A stretch of DNA of 64,000 nt, taken from Agarophyton chilense. Taxonomy: Eukaryota; Rhodophyta; Florideophyceae; Gracilariales; Gracilariaceae. This document shows, one piece after another, positions 1-10,300 of the stretch (the stretch's first letter is position 1; each line of letters starts with the position of its first letter). The stretch covers positions 1,054,001 to 1,118,000 of the forward strand of contig JARGXX010000086.1 in assembly GCA_030374765.1 (NCBI GenBank), read 5' to 3'. The notes under the pieces were generated by a model. That model made no database searches. It saw only the letters and a list, made by a program, of their open reading frames with translations, and had not been told where the DNA came from. A program made the position numbers and the translations under genes.

Positions 1-169
1 TGAAGCTCCTCAAAATAGACGCTTTTTGTTGGTAGCAGACAATTTAAGGGATCTACAACTTTCTTTCATTGTTGTGTACGCAGTTGGAGCTTTTAAAAAG
101 TTCTTGACTTCTGCTTTAGATCTGTCAATTGGCTTCGCCATATCTCTGTGTGTCAAATTGTTTTGAAAA
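1..169. other. Left flank of Copia-1, no clear gene
   Basis: This is host or older sequence to the left of the Copia-1 insertion. A 43-codon minus-strand frame starts at 141 and stops at 10-12; I do not recognise the product and it may be chance. Bases 165-169 (gaaaa) are the left copy of the Copia-1 target duplication; the right copy is 17377-17381. Before the insertion, 169 was joined to about 17382. Confidence 0.5.
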
Positions 170-531
170 TGTCGTTTGAACGCGTCTGTTGCAAGGATTG
201 CGCTTCGCACGTAACACAATATACATGGTTTGGTGAAGGCAATTTGGAAAGGGATGGGCAAGGAGAGGCAAACGCGTCTCTTCGCGTTTGTTAGTGAAGA
301 AGTCGAAAGACCGTCCTTTTCTATTATTCCTCCTTTCCCCCGCCTCATCCTCGTCGCTCAATGCGAGAGCTGCGATACACTATATGCGACGTTGCGAGCG
401 CGCTGTGCCACAAATTGGCACAACGCACAGTGTGACTAAAAAATAATAAATTAAGCCATGCGCAACGCGTATCTCAATTTAAAACGAGATCACCACGCTC
501 TCACTTTGTAGACCCCGCCTAGCTATCTACA
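170..531 (-). repeat. Copia-1 3' LTR
   Basis: A 362-bp long terminal repeat that matches 17016-17376 with about 5-6% divergence plus small indels. On the minus strand it starts TGTAGATAGC just after a GGCGGGAG purine tract and ends in ACA next to the GAAAA duplication. It contains an imperfect inverted repeat around 398-428, which is stronger in the other LTR. It would supply the polyadenylation signal for the element. Confidence 0.92.
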
Positions 532-849
532 CTCCCGCCAGTCACGCGATTCGCAACGGCGCTCGTTTTTCGACAGCCTGCATTCATCCGTCTCCCGCAA
601 CTGCCAGGCACATCCTAGACCCATCCTGGTGAAGGTTCGTCCCGTTGTGTAGTTGTGCGACACGTGAGCGACTGCAAAACTGTTCTAAAAGACGGCAAGC
701 GACGACAGCGCAGAGTACAGCATTGGAAAGATCATGGCGGGGGATTGCACAGTCACGAAAGCAGGCGTCCTTGCGTCGGTGATTCAAAAGAGAAGATTTA
801 CATCGCGGAAGTGCGTGAGATGACCTTTACGAAATAAAGATCTGATCCT
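532..849 (-). other. Copia-1 3' untranslated region
   Basis: About 320 bp between the end of the RNase H frame and the 3' LTR on the minus strand. I see no coding potential. Bases 532-540 read GGCGGGAG on the minus strand and are the likely polypurine tract priming plus-strand DNA synthesis. Confidence 0.6.
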
Positions 850-1650
850 TAGTTTTTGATGACCCATTGCTCCGGTTGTATTTGTATAATTCCAGTCCTC
901 AATATGTTCTTCAGAGCAGCTTGGTGCATTGTTTTCGTTAGTCTGCCCACCACATTATGTGAGCTTTGTACGAAACCAATATCCGAAATGGCCTTTAGTC
1001 TTGAATCCCTGCCTAGCTGCGGCGATGTCCAGCATGAGTCGCTTTTCAGAAGTTCTGGATCCCTTTGATACTACTTAAAAAAGCGATTTACTGTCCATAA
1101 AGAGTTGTACTGGGATCTCGCGATTTATAATAAGGCTTATCTCGGCTGCTAGCGTGGTTGCAACATCTAAGAGATCGCTGAAAGCAACTACTTCACCGGC
1201 CATTGCAGATCTCTTCACTCGCTTAGCCTTATAAGACTGGAAATGTATCGGAACGACGTTATCCGTATCGTATCCAAGGAAAACGATGTGACCAAGCTGC
1301 GGGGACATGTCTGTATTATTCGCGAAAGAAGAGTTTGAGTAGCCTATGACTCTTAATGTTTCGCTGTTCAATCTTGGAACTCGAAGAGAAAGTATGTTCT
1401 GCTTTGCGTATTTAACAGCCCGATTCAATTGTCGTATAACACCTTTCTGATCATCCTTGAAGATCGCTTCGGTCTCCTGCGCGAGCTGTGAGATCTCAAA
1501 AAGACAATCAGGTCTAGTATCGGCGAGCCAGGCCAGCTTCATACGCATAGACTGAAACAAGGAGAACTTTGCATCTGATGGGAGTTCCTCCAACTTCTTC
1601 AGATACGAGTTTTGCTCCTGCACAATGGGTGAGTCTGGCTTTCTATTCAA
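850..1650 (-). pseudogene. Copia-1 RNase H (pol C-terminus), frameshifted
   Basis: The last part of a copia polyprotein: the RNase H that degrades RNA in the RNA-DNA hybrid. The open frame 1650-1075 shows the family's SAMAGEVVAFSD segment and the acidic FMDSKSLF segment, then stops at TAA. One frameshift later the expected continuation is readable (SKGSRTSEKRLMLDIAAAR at about 1060-1000), and a third stretch after another break ends at TAA 850-852 with the C-terminal 'WVIKN' tail. The frame therefore continues well past the first stop and is broken at least twice. It lies directly after the RT piece, in the same direction. Confidence 0.85.
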
Positions 1651-1686
1651 AGAAAACCCAGTGAAGCTGCAAGGTAGACTTTGCTC

Positions 1687-2535
1687 CTACTCCATGTCAA
1701 ACCTCTCGTTGGTTCTTATGCAGAGCTTCTTGAACCCATCATCACCTGCTCTCAACAAATCGTCCACATAACCACCAGATATACCCTTCAGAAGTCCTTC
1801 CTTCATTTGGATGTACAGTGCAGGGTCAGATCGTAGTGGGGTCATGCCCAAGTCCTTGACGTGATGTTGGTCAATGGTTTGGTGCCATAGGTCACCTGAT
1901 TCGCAGAGACCGTACAGTGGCTTCAGCAGCTGAAGACATTTCGACGGATGCAATTCAAACTCCGGAACAGGCTTGGTGATAAAAATGTCCCGAAGAATGG
2001 GTTCGGCAGCTTGTAGATACGCCTGTCGGACATCCGATGTCCAGACATCAAAACCATGAATCAAAGCAAGGGACAAGAGGAGCCGGATAGATGAAGGCTG
2101 CAGTGTTGTCGTCGAGTGTACCATCATATGCTTCAGCTTATCCCGATGTCCTCCGATTACAAAGCGAGCCTTATACTTTATCCGCCCATCATCAATAGAT
2201 TTGATGGTCAAGACGAAACGACAAGGTAGTATGTTCCCATCGATAGGCACATATTCCTTCAGAATTACTTTGAAGGTTCCGCGGTTCAAAAGGTTCTTGA
2301 TTTCGGTTTTCTTAGCCTCATTCATCTCCTTTGTGCCTGCTCTTGGGTCATTCCTGTCAATATTTTCGGTCAAGTAGATGTCATCCTTTTCTTCCTCCAC
2401 GGATCGGAATGGTTCGAAGCCCTTCTTAAAACTTGAGAAAAATGAGTTCGCTATCATCTCAGGTTCGTAGTAGCGCTTCACTTGAGCTAAATTGAACGGC
2501 TTTGCTGCTCCAATCCGGACGTCCTGAACATACAC
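1687..2535 (-). pseudogene. Copia-1 reverse transcriptase fragment
   Basis: A 282-residue open frame with the Pfam RVT_2 (copia) layout: a KYKARFVIGG motif, the DVRQAYLQA segment carrying the first catalytic aspartate, PLYGLCESGD, and the active site GYVDDLLRAGD near the C-terminal third. The YVDD aspartates are intact. A stop at 1687 and a short disordered gap separate it from RNase H, so the polyprotein is interrupted. The GLCESGDLW / YVDDLLRAG wording belongs to the copia branch common in fungi and algae rather than to the plant Tnt1-like branch; that placement is from memory. Confidence 0.9.
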
Positions 2536-2592
2536 CAGTTTCTTCGATTCATCTACTGCGCTGATAGTAAACGGGCCCAGCCACTCGCTGAT

Positions 2593-3162
2593 TCAGCTGT
2601 CTACAATTTTCTCCCTCCATACCAGGACTTCATCTCCAATTTGATACGCTGTATCGGAGGCTGGGGGCACCTTGTGCTTTAGAGCTCGAGCGATTCTCAG
2701 TTTCGCCATACAGCTTTCCATCTCGCGGCGAGCCGTGTTAGCTACATCTGCCCTACTTGCAAGGGTTGCTTTGCTCTTCTGAGGCTCGCTTATGGTTTGG
2801 ATGGAGGGGAACTCTCCGAAAACCAATGCGGATGGTACCAATCCTTCAGGTCCAAGCGTGTCGTTCATGGCCTTCACTGATGCAGCGAGTGCAACTCCTG
2901 GCTCTGTGGAGGGATTCTGTACCATGATTTTTCGGTAAGTTTGTCGTAGGGGTTGTTGATAGCGTTCGCCAAGTCCTAGACTCGAGTGAGCTTCCACACC
3001 AGTTCTGTTGACTTGAATGTTGGATATCGCAGCAATATCGATGAAAAGCTGACCAAAAGCGCTACCTTGGTCCACTAACATTCGATTCGGAATTCCGGTA
3101 TAGATAGATATCCAGCATGTGAGAATCTTCTTTCATATGGTCCTTGTAGATACGTCCGGCAG
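2593..3162 (-). pseudogene. Copia-1 integrase, C-terminal part
   Basis: Integrase catalytic core and C-terminal region downstream of the Gypsy-1 insertion. The frame 3081-2593 has VDQGSAFG with the second catalytic Asp and the EAHSSLGLGERY segment with the catalytic Glu. Upstream to 3162 the same reading continues (LPDVSTRTI, then KKILTCWISIYTG) but has an in-frame TGA at about 3133-3135 where the family has Trp. The N-terminal part of this core lies across Gypsy-1 at 15037-15100, and the two halves meet at the ATACG duplication. This confirms that Gypsy-1 landed inside an existing integrase gene. Confidence 0.88.
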
Positions 3163-3167
3163 ATACG
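3163..3167. repeat. Gypsy-1 target site duplication (left, ATACG)
   Basis: Five bases, ATACG, directly before the 5' LTR. The same five bases follow the 3' LTR at 15032-15036. Five-base duplications are usual for Ty3/gypsy integrases. Confidence 0.93.
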
Positions 3168-4080
3168 TGTAGAGCAACGCCCAGTTAGGGATACTTGAAG
3201 ATGCAACTCATAGAATGAGGATTGAACCCTCCGAGGGTTATGATTATGATCCCTTCTATGGTGTGCTGAGGTGGCACTGTTTTCTGGTTATATTTCGCCT
3301 ATAAGGGAAAATTCGGATGGCCCATGGTTGGATTGGCCCCGTGATACACGTGGCTTAATTTTAGCACCGAATTTCGGATATTTGTTAGAACGTTGGATTT
3401 TTGGGCCCTGGCAGTGGGATCTCCACGTGTATGGCCCTGAGCAGGTGTGCACTACTGTAGAGTTTAGTTAGTGGGCCCTACTTAGGGAGGCGAGATCTGA
3501 CAATCCGAGCTCAGAGTAAATGACAACCAAGGTTGGTCTTCGATACCTTTAGAGGTTCTTCGTCGCCATCGTTTCGGCCTTACAACCCGGAACGGGCTCT
3601 GGTTAGCAACGCCTGCGTAGGGACACAACTCCACTTGGAGAGTGCCCACGTTTGGGTTCCGTGCAACCACCCCCTTGGGACCGCTCAGACGACCTGCGTG
3701 CACGATACCCCGTGGGGGTTCTGCTTACTTGTTGCGTGCTTTTTGTGTTTCCTTTCGAGGACAGGTTTTCGCCCCTGTATTGGGTTTCTTTTGTTGTTTC
3801 GCCCCTTTTCTGGTTCTCGGGTCCGGTGCCTGTTAGTGCCCGACCCTCGCCCCGTTTTTCCTCTTCGCCGGATTTTCCCCCATTCTTTGGGATACCCATA
3901 CCCATTCCCGATCCAACGGTTTCTACCCCTCACCTCCGTCGGTACTGCCGGAATCCCCCGTGGGAGTTACACCCCACACTACGGGTGGAACGGAGGGCTC
4001 TGTCTCTGAGTCTGCCTCCCCCAGGGAGCAAGGCTTCAAACACCTTGAGAGCACTTCCCGTCGCCGGGTTTTGCTCCACA
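3168..4080 (+). repeat. Gypsy-1 5' LTR
   Basis: A 913-bp repeat starting TGTAGAGCAACG and ending GCTCCACA. It should hold the element's promoter and polyadenylation signals. It differs from the 3' copy by single-base changes (for example near 3194, 3250-3270, 3363, 3498, 3626 and 4048), about 0.7%. Long open frames cross it on both strands, but they repeat in the 3' LTR, resemble no protein I know and are compositional. Confidence 0.95.
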
Positions 4081-4082
4081 AG

Positions 4083-4098
4083 TGGTCTCCCGACTGAG
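4083..4098 (+). promoter_or_regulatory. Gypsy-1 probable primer binding site
   Basis: Two bases after the LTR end comes TGGTCTCCCGACTGAG. Its reverse complement ends in CCA, as a tRNA 3' end would, so it can prime minus-strand synthesis. The tRNA is not identified. The stretch CTCAGTCGGGAGA also looks like a tRNA D-arm, so pairing with an internal tRNA region is an alternative. Confidence 0.6.
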
Positions 4099-4307
4099 AA
4101 GCCGTTCTCGGACTTTTGGGTTGGTCATGCACGTGTTGGAATATCTCTTGGAAGAGGAAGCACCGTCGTGAAGATTTGTTGTAGTGGTCCCCTTTGGAAA
4201 GGGTGGAATTGGTTTTTATTTTTGTTTTGTGTTACGTCATCCGTTTTCCGGGAATCTCGTGATCGAATTTCATCGTTACTCCGAATCGTCGGTGTCGTGT
4301 CTGCAGC

Positions 4308-6338
4308 ATGACGCCGCCTACCCGTGGTTCCAGGACTGGATCGAACCGTCAAGCGGATTCAGTGCCTTCGGCCCCGCCTAGGTCGAGGAGCTCAATTCTT
4401 GAAGATCGGAACGATTCCGGTATCGATCCGGACACACGGAGAGCACCCTCAGTGGTTGCAGGTTCTCGAGAGGTCGTGGCTGTGGGCCCAGCTCCAGTGG
4501 TGGAGACCCCCTCAGCAGCACCCCGAAGTCGGGCCGACCCTGAATTACAGCGCCTGGAGACTCGAATTGATATCGCCAACGCGGCTCATATCGAGCTCCT
4601 TCAGGAGGTTACTACACTCCGCCTCAGGGTGGAGGACGCCCAGGTGCGGGGAGTCGCCGATGACCTTCGTACCCTGAGGAGGAATGTGAACTCTTTTTTG
4701 GAAAGCTTTGGTACCCCTGGGGTCTTTATCCAGGAGTACCGGAGCCTCGTGGAGGAACACCGCGTGCAAGCGGAACGCTTCCGAGCTCGGCTGGACACCC
4801 TCGAGGCCATTATCCGTATGGATGGAGACACAGAAGCCTCGAAGGATAAACCCGACGTTTCGGAAGACGAAGAACACCGCTCCGCTAAACGGGACCGCCG
4901 CAAGTCAAAGAAGAGCGTTCACCTCCAAGAGGATTTATCGGATTCCGATCCCAATCGCTCGTCATCGAGTTCGTCCTCCGAATCTTCGGATAGTGAAGAT
5001 GGACGCCGGTCATCCCGGGCGACTCGGTCGAAGGCAACTTACACCTCTCAAGGGGCAATCCGTACCCTGAAGAAGGGTAGGAAACACCTTGGATTAAGGG
5101 AGCTGAAACCGACGAATCCTCTCTATCGGAAGCTGCTATCGTACCGCTATTACCGGTTGGATAACCCTTCGGGATATCGAACATCCCGCGGAACGGGTAA
5201 GGTCAAGGACTACATCAAAAGGCTGAGCATCACCCTACAGAAGAGGGAGTTCACAGGAACAGACCCAATTCTGGTGCTCGATTTCCTTGCGAGGTTCGTC
5301 CAGGAGGCTGACATCCTCGGTATGAGTGAAGCGCAAGCGTATCTCGCATTACCCTATTTCTTAAAGGGGATGGCTGAAGACCAGTTCAACTCCGTCCGTG
5401 GATCATCCCGAGCCTCGGAAGGGGGAGTCACGTGCTGGCCCGAAGCGGTGCAGTACCTCTTGAGGTCATACGCTACTGGAAATGCGATTCAGGAAGCAAT
5501 CGTTGCATTAAGGGATACGCGGCAGAAGCCGATGGAAACCGAAACGGTGTATTCAACTCGCTTGAATAAAGCGTTTCACCGATGCGGGAATGTATTCCCC
5601 GCCTACGAGAGATGCTCCATGTTTGTGGATGGTTTGGACCCCTCGATAAGGGCATTGGTTGCCCGACATCGGGAAGAGAAGCGCAAGCTGACCTACTTGG
5701 AATTGGTTCAGTACGCCCAGGCTGAGGGGGATACTCTCCGTGCCCGGCAGAACCGAAAGAGTCGGCCGACAAGTGCACTCCTCGCCAATGGAGGTAACTC
5801 GTCTTTGTCACTCGCAGGAGGCCCGGCCCCTGTGGGGGTCAATGATAACATTCACTTCATGGGAAGTAACCCCGAATCTATGGGTACGTCTGAGTTGCCG
5901 TCGACATCCGCTCCGACTACGGATGAAGACCCTGCGCTCTATACCCACGGACGGAGGGTGCCAGCCGCATTGCTACCTTTTTCGAATACCGCTGCTCCGT
6001 TCTCTCGCCCCGGATGGAGAGATACAGCACCACGTCGCGTGGATTCACGTCCACAACCGAACCCGGCAGAGCTGATTTCCTATTTGTGTTACCTCCGTGG
6101 TCACAAAGCACCAGACTGCACATTTCCCCTGCGGGAGGGTTCACGAATTATCGCTCAGTACGAGGCTCTGACCCCTGAGGAGAAAGCTCGAGTCCCGAGT
6201 AGGTCCTATGAGGAACAAAGGATACTCCGAGCTCACCTTGCTGACAGGGATACAGAACTTGTACCCGCGAACGGGGAACAACCGGTCCCCTTCGAGGCAG
6301 CTGCACCGAATTCGGTGGGGTCCGCTTCGAAAAACTAA
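4308..6338 (+). CDS. gag: Gypsy-1 Gag
   Basis: A 676-residue capsid polyprotein that would package element RNA in cytoplasmic particles. It has a Pro/Ser/Arg-rich N-terminus, a likely coiled coil at about residues 80-170, a basic segment then a Ser/Asp-rich stretch at about 185-240, and a retrotransposon-gag capsid core at about 300-470. A single zinc knuckle lies near residues 590-605 (nt 6078-6119). The knuckle keeps C-x4-H-x4-C, but the first Cys of CCHC is Ser (TCC at 6078). I chose the first ATG after the leader. Its stop TAA (6336-6338) directly follows GAAAAAC and overlaps the protease frame, which is in the -1 phase; see findings. No internal stops. Confidence 0.93.
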   Translation: MTPPTRGSRTGSNRQADSVPSAPPRSRSSILEDRNDSGIDPDTRRAPSVVAGSREVVAVGPAPVVETPSAAPRSRADPELQRLETRIDIANAAHIELLQEVTTLRLRVEDAQVRGVADDLRTLRRNVNSFLESFGTPGVFIQEYRSLVEEHRVQAERFRARLDTLEAIIRMDGDTEASKDKPDVSEDEEHRSAKRDRRKSKKSVHLQEDLSDSDPNRSSSSSSSESSDSEDGRRSSRATRSKATYTSQGAIRTLKKGRKHLGLRELKPTNPLYRKLLSYRYYRLDNPSGYRTSRGTGKVKDYIKRLSITLQKREFTGTDPILVLDFLARFVQEADILGMSEAQAYLALPYFLKGMAEDQFNSVRGSSRASEGGVTCWPEAVQYLLRSYATGNAIQEAIVALRDTRQKPMETETVYSTRLNKAFHRCGNVFPAYERCSMFVDGLDPSIRALVARHREEKRKLTYLELVQYAQAEGDTLRARQNRKSRPTSALLANGGNSSLSLAGGPAPVGVNDNIHFMGSNPESMGTSELPSTSAPTTDEDPALYTHGRRVPAALLPFSNTAAPFSRPGWRDTAPRRVDSRPQPNPAELISYLCYLRGHKAPDCTFPLREGSRIIAQYEALTPEEKARVPSRSYEEQRILRAHLADRDTELVPANGEQPVPFEAAAPNSVGSASKN

Positions 6339-6340
6339 AC

Positions 6341-7291
6341 GTGGGAGTCTCCCCTGCGGGAGGGGCGTCTTCTAAGCCGGAGTTGAAGACGCCCGAGGCG
6401 CTCCAGCTTCGCTCCCCAGCTGTGACTATCCTTTCAAGGAAAACGGCTGACACCGACGTTAACTCGGGATACTTTAGTGTCCTCCGTCGCCCGTGGATAC
6501 GGTCCCGTAATCTCCGTATTCCGGATCGAGTTATGGTAATGGCCAAGCGGAATTATAAGGTATTCGCCGAATTCGGCCTGTCAAACCAGTTTATGGTTCG
6601 TCAAATATCTGTTTTGGATACAGGAGCCGCTCCTAACTTAATTCATGTTGAATTGTTACCCCCGCTGCTCCGGGTTCAAGTTCGTACCGGTCCACGTTTG
6701 GATATCGCCGATGCGAACAACAACCCGCTACGGACACTGGGTACAATTTCCCTCATGGTGAGGTTAGGCTCCTATCTCGTTCAACTGGAGTTTATTGTAT
6801 GCAAGTCACTTGCAGCACCAGTCATACTGGGTTGTGACTTTTGCGACCGCTTCGTGGAAGCCATCCGTCCTCGGAATAGAACTGTGGAACTCGAAGACGG
6901 GTCTACGATCCCAATCGTTCGTAAACCCTTACAGGGAGCAGCGCGAACACGCATTCCTCTCCCCGTCGCGCAGGAATCTGTGAAGAAGGACCCGGTGTCT
7001 ACACGGGTAAAGGTTGCGAAGTCAGTGGCTATCCCGCCAGAAACCCAGGTTTGGGTCACAGTGGTTACCAAGCAAATTGGTGTGCATGTGGTAGAACCGA
7101 ACCCGTCTCTGTATACGCGGCGTCAACTCGCCCTTGCGAATGGGGTTGTCTGCGTGGAACCGGACAAACCTTTCAAGGTTTTGGTGGCCAACTTTGGAAA
7201 GACAACGCAGCATTTGGTCAAACACCAGATCCTGGGTTCTGTTCTTCCACACCCGCATGCGGTCGTACCTACAAAGATCTCTATCGCATAG
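6341..7291 (+). CDS. pr: Gypsy-1 protease region of Pol
   Basis: About 316 residues with a retroviral-type aspartic protease: VLDTGAAPN (active Asp codon at 6617) and the flap/second-half motif VILGCDF at about 6823-6843. The protease would cut Gag and Pol into mature proteins. There is no convincing ATG; the frame is open from 6245, overlaps gag by about 94 nt and lies -1 to gag, so expression by frameshifting is likely. It ends at TAG 7289-7291, but the same reading frame continues into RT, so this stop separates protease from RT in one frame. Confidence 0.85.
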   Translation: MGVSPAGGASSKPELKTPEALQLRSPAVTILSRKTADTDVNSGYFSVLRRPWIRSRNLRIPDRVMVMAKRNYKVFAEFGLSNQFMVRQISVLDTGAAPNLIHVELLPPLLRVQVRTGPRLDIADANNNPLRTLGTISLMVRLGSYLVQLEFIVCKSLAAPVILGCDFCDRFVEAIRPRNRTVELEDGSTIPIVRKPLQGAARTRIPLPVAQESVKKDPVSTRVKVAKSVAIPPETQVWVTVVTKQIGVHVVEPNPSLYTRRQLALANGVVCVEPDKPFKVLVANFGKTTQHLVKHQILGSVLPHPHAVVPTKISIA

Positions 7292-7300
7292 GTCCTTGGT

Positions 7301-10300
7301 GTGGCGGACCCTAAGGAGGGGGAGGACACTGCCGAAATCGCGGAAGACGGTGAGCATACGACTGCAGCTCCACACGCTGAACACTTTAAACCCCAGGAGG
7401 TTACGGCCCCTATCACAGGAGCAGACCAGACGGATCCTGTTCAGGAATTGGGAAAATGGGATCTCAACCATGTACCCGCATATCATCGGGAGAAGCTGAG
7501 GCACATGCTTCGTGAATTTACCCCCATGTGGGATGGTTCCCTTGGAACTATTGGGATTACAGAACACCGCATCGACTTGTTACCGAACACTCGGCCTATT
7601 GCCCAACACCCTTACAGGGCTGGACCGAAAGCTCGGGAAGAGGAGAAATCTCAGGTGGAGAAGATGCTTAAAGCGGGCGTAATTGAACCTGCCCAGTCCA
7701 CTTGGGCCTCACCAGTGGTGTTAGTTCCGAAACCGGATGGATCGTGGCGTTTCTGCATCGATTACAGACGCCTGAACGAGGTAACCATTAAGGATGTGTA
7801 CCCGATCCCTCGGATGGACGAATACCTCGACTCCCTTGGGAGCGCTACTGTTTTCTCTACCCTCGACGCCAGTTCGGGCTACTGGCAAGTCCCTATTAGG
7901 GAGGAAGATCGAGACAAAACGGCGTTCGTGTGTCATCAAGGACTTTTCCGATTCCGGAGGATGCCTTTTGGGTTGACAAATGCCCCCGCAACGTTTCAAC
8001 GGGCGATAGACATTCTGTTGGCTCCCTTCAAGTGAAGGACGTGTCTAGTGTATTTAGACGACATTATTGTCTTCTCCAACAACCTGGATGATCACCTCGA
8101 ACACGTCAGGGACGTAATGAAGATACTCCGTGACGCGGGAATCACCTTGAAACTCAAGAAGTGCGAGTTTTTCACCGATTCGGTTAAATATCTGGGTCAT
8201 ATCATCCGTCCCGGACAGCTTTCAATCGATGAAGTACGAGTGAAATCCTTGAAGGAAGCAAAACACCCGAAAACTCAAACGGAGTTGCGATCCTTCTTAG
8301 GTCTGTGTAACGTGTATCGCCGATTCGTCCCGAACTTTGCGGATATTGCCACCCACCTCAACAGGCTCCTGACGAAGGGACAACCAGTTGAACTGGAATC
8401 TTTTGGCGACGCGGAAGCGTCTGCCTTCACGGCACTGGTGAATGCCGTAACATCACCGCCAATCTTGGCTCTACCCAATCCTGGGCTCCCTTACGAAGTG
8501 GACACCGATGCTAGTGCAAACCAAGTAGGGTGTGCACTGTTCCAATCCTCTGAGGATGGTGAACGTCACCCTATTGGGTACTGGTCACGTTCCCTGAATG
8601 TCCATGAAAGGAACTACTCGGTCTCCGAGAAAGAATGTTTAGCCGTCGTGTGGGCCTTAGCTACACTTCGCCCGTATCTGATGGGTACTCGTTTCAAAGT
8701 CCATACGGACCACGCATGCTTGCGTTGGCTCCTAGAGATCTCCGAACCCTCGGGCCGCCTTATGCGCTGGCGTCTCCGACTGTCGGAATTCGACTTTGAG
8801 ATCCTGTATAAGAAAGGGAAGCTGAACACTCAGGCTGATGCACTATCCCGCTTCGGAACCACAGCGGAAACGGAACCCTACGAGGACGATGACATCCCAT
8901 GTTTTATGGTATCGGACCTCGAGGGAGGAGCTCAACCGCTGACGGATGATGTTTGTGACGATATACTCGTCAACAAGAGTCTGGATTCGCCGACCAGCTC
9001 TTTTATACCTATCTCTCCAGAGGAGATGATACGCGAGCAACAGCTCGACCCATTCTGTACACGGATTCGGGCTCGCCTCAACGGAGGATTTCAGTTACCT
9101 TTCGAGGACGACGATCAGGGTTACCTAATCAGGACCGTTGGACCTCGCCCGAGGATAGTGGTGCCGCACACCCTACAACAGAGGGTATTACACCTCACTC
9201 ACTATTTGAAGGTTGGCGCCCACCCCAGGGGAAGAAAACTGTACCTCACGTTGAGAAGGGACTTTTACTGGCCGGCAATGGCATTCGATTGTTACGCCGT
9301 CAGACGGGCCTGCGCCAATTGCGCCAAAAATGACGTCAAACTTCGGAAGCACTCTAAGAAGTTGACGCTGTTCCCGGCACGGGCTCCACTCGAATTCGTG
9401 GCCATAGACATCCTAGGGAAGTTTATCAGAACGCCCCGAGGTCATCGGTATCTGCTTGTCATTTCTGACAGATTCTCTAAGTTAACGAGAACTGTGCCGC
9501 TGAAGCGGATCACCGCCGCTACCGTCGCGCAAGCGTTCGTGACCCATTGGGTGTTCGTATATGGACCGCCGGTGCAGTTGTTATCCGACAACGGAGGGCA
9601 ATTCGCATCAAAGTTCTTTCAGGATGTATGTCGAATCCTTGATGTAAGGAATTTATTTGTTACTACGTATCAACCTCAGGGGAATGGCCAGGTGGAGAGG
9701 TTTAACCGCACGATACACAACGCTTTGAGATCGTATGTTGCGGATCACCCCAAAAATTGGGACTTGTACACAGACGATATCACGTATGCACACAACACCC
9801 AGGTACATCGGGTTACATCTTTATCCCCATTCGAACTGGTACTGTCGAGGACACCGCCGCCGGTCGCCATCGAGGCTCAACCGACGCTGTCGACGTACCC
9901 GTCACCGGGATTGTACCGAGAAGCCTGGAAGGAGTGGCTTACGAAGATGGTGCCGATAGCCCGGAAAGCAATGGACAAAGCTCAACGCGCCTACAAGAAG
10001 GACTTTGACAATCGGGTTCGCAAACCTCTACCTCAGGTGGAGCCCGACGACTTCGTCTTCCTTCGAAAGGAATACTACAATCCTGAAAAGGAACGTAGGC
10101 ACAAGCTTTCGCCAATTGTGGACGGAGCCTATCGTGTGGTTTCTGTAGACCCGGACACGGTGGTATTGGATATCGCTAACCGCCACGAACGGATCTCCAG
10201 GGACCGCATCACACGAGCGCCCAACCCAAATGTGGAAGTGGTGTCGGCACCAACGCCCTCCACAGGGGATTATTCAACGGAAGTTAACCCGTCAGGCGGA

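Noticed and set aside
3533-4311. Long plus-strand frames across the Gypsy-1 LTR and leader (up to 219 codons)
   Set aside because: The same frames recur in the 3' LTR, have repetitive Pro/Phe/Ser composition and match no family; compositional chance in LTR sequence.
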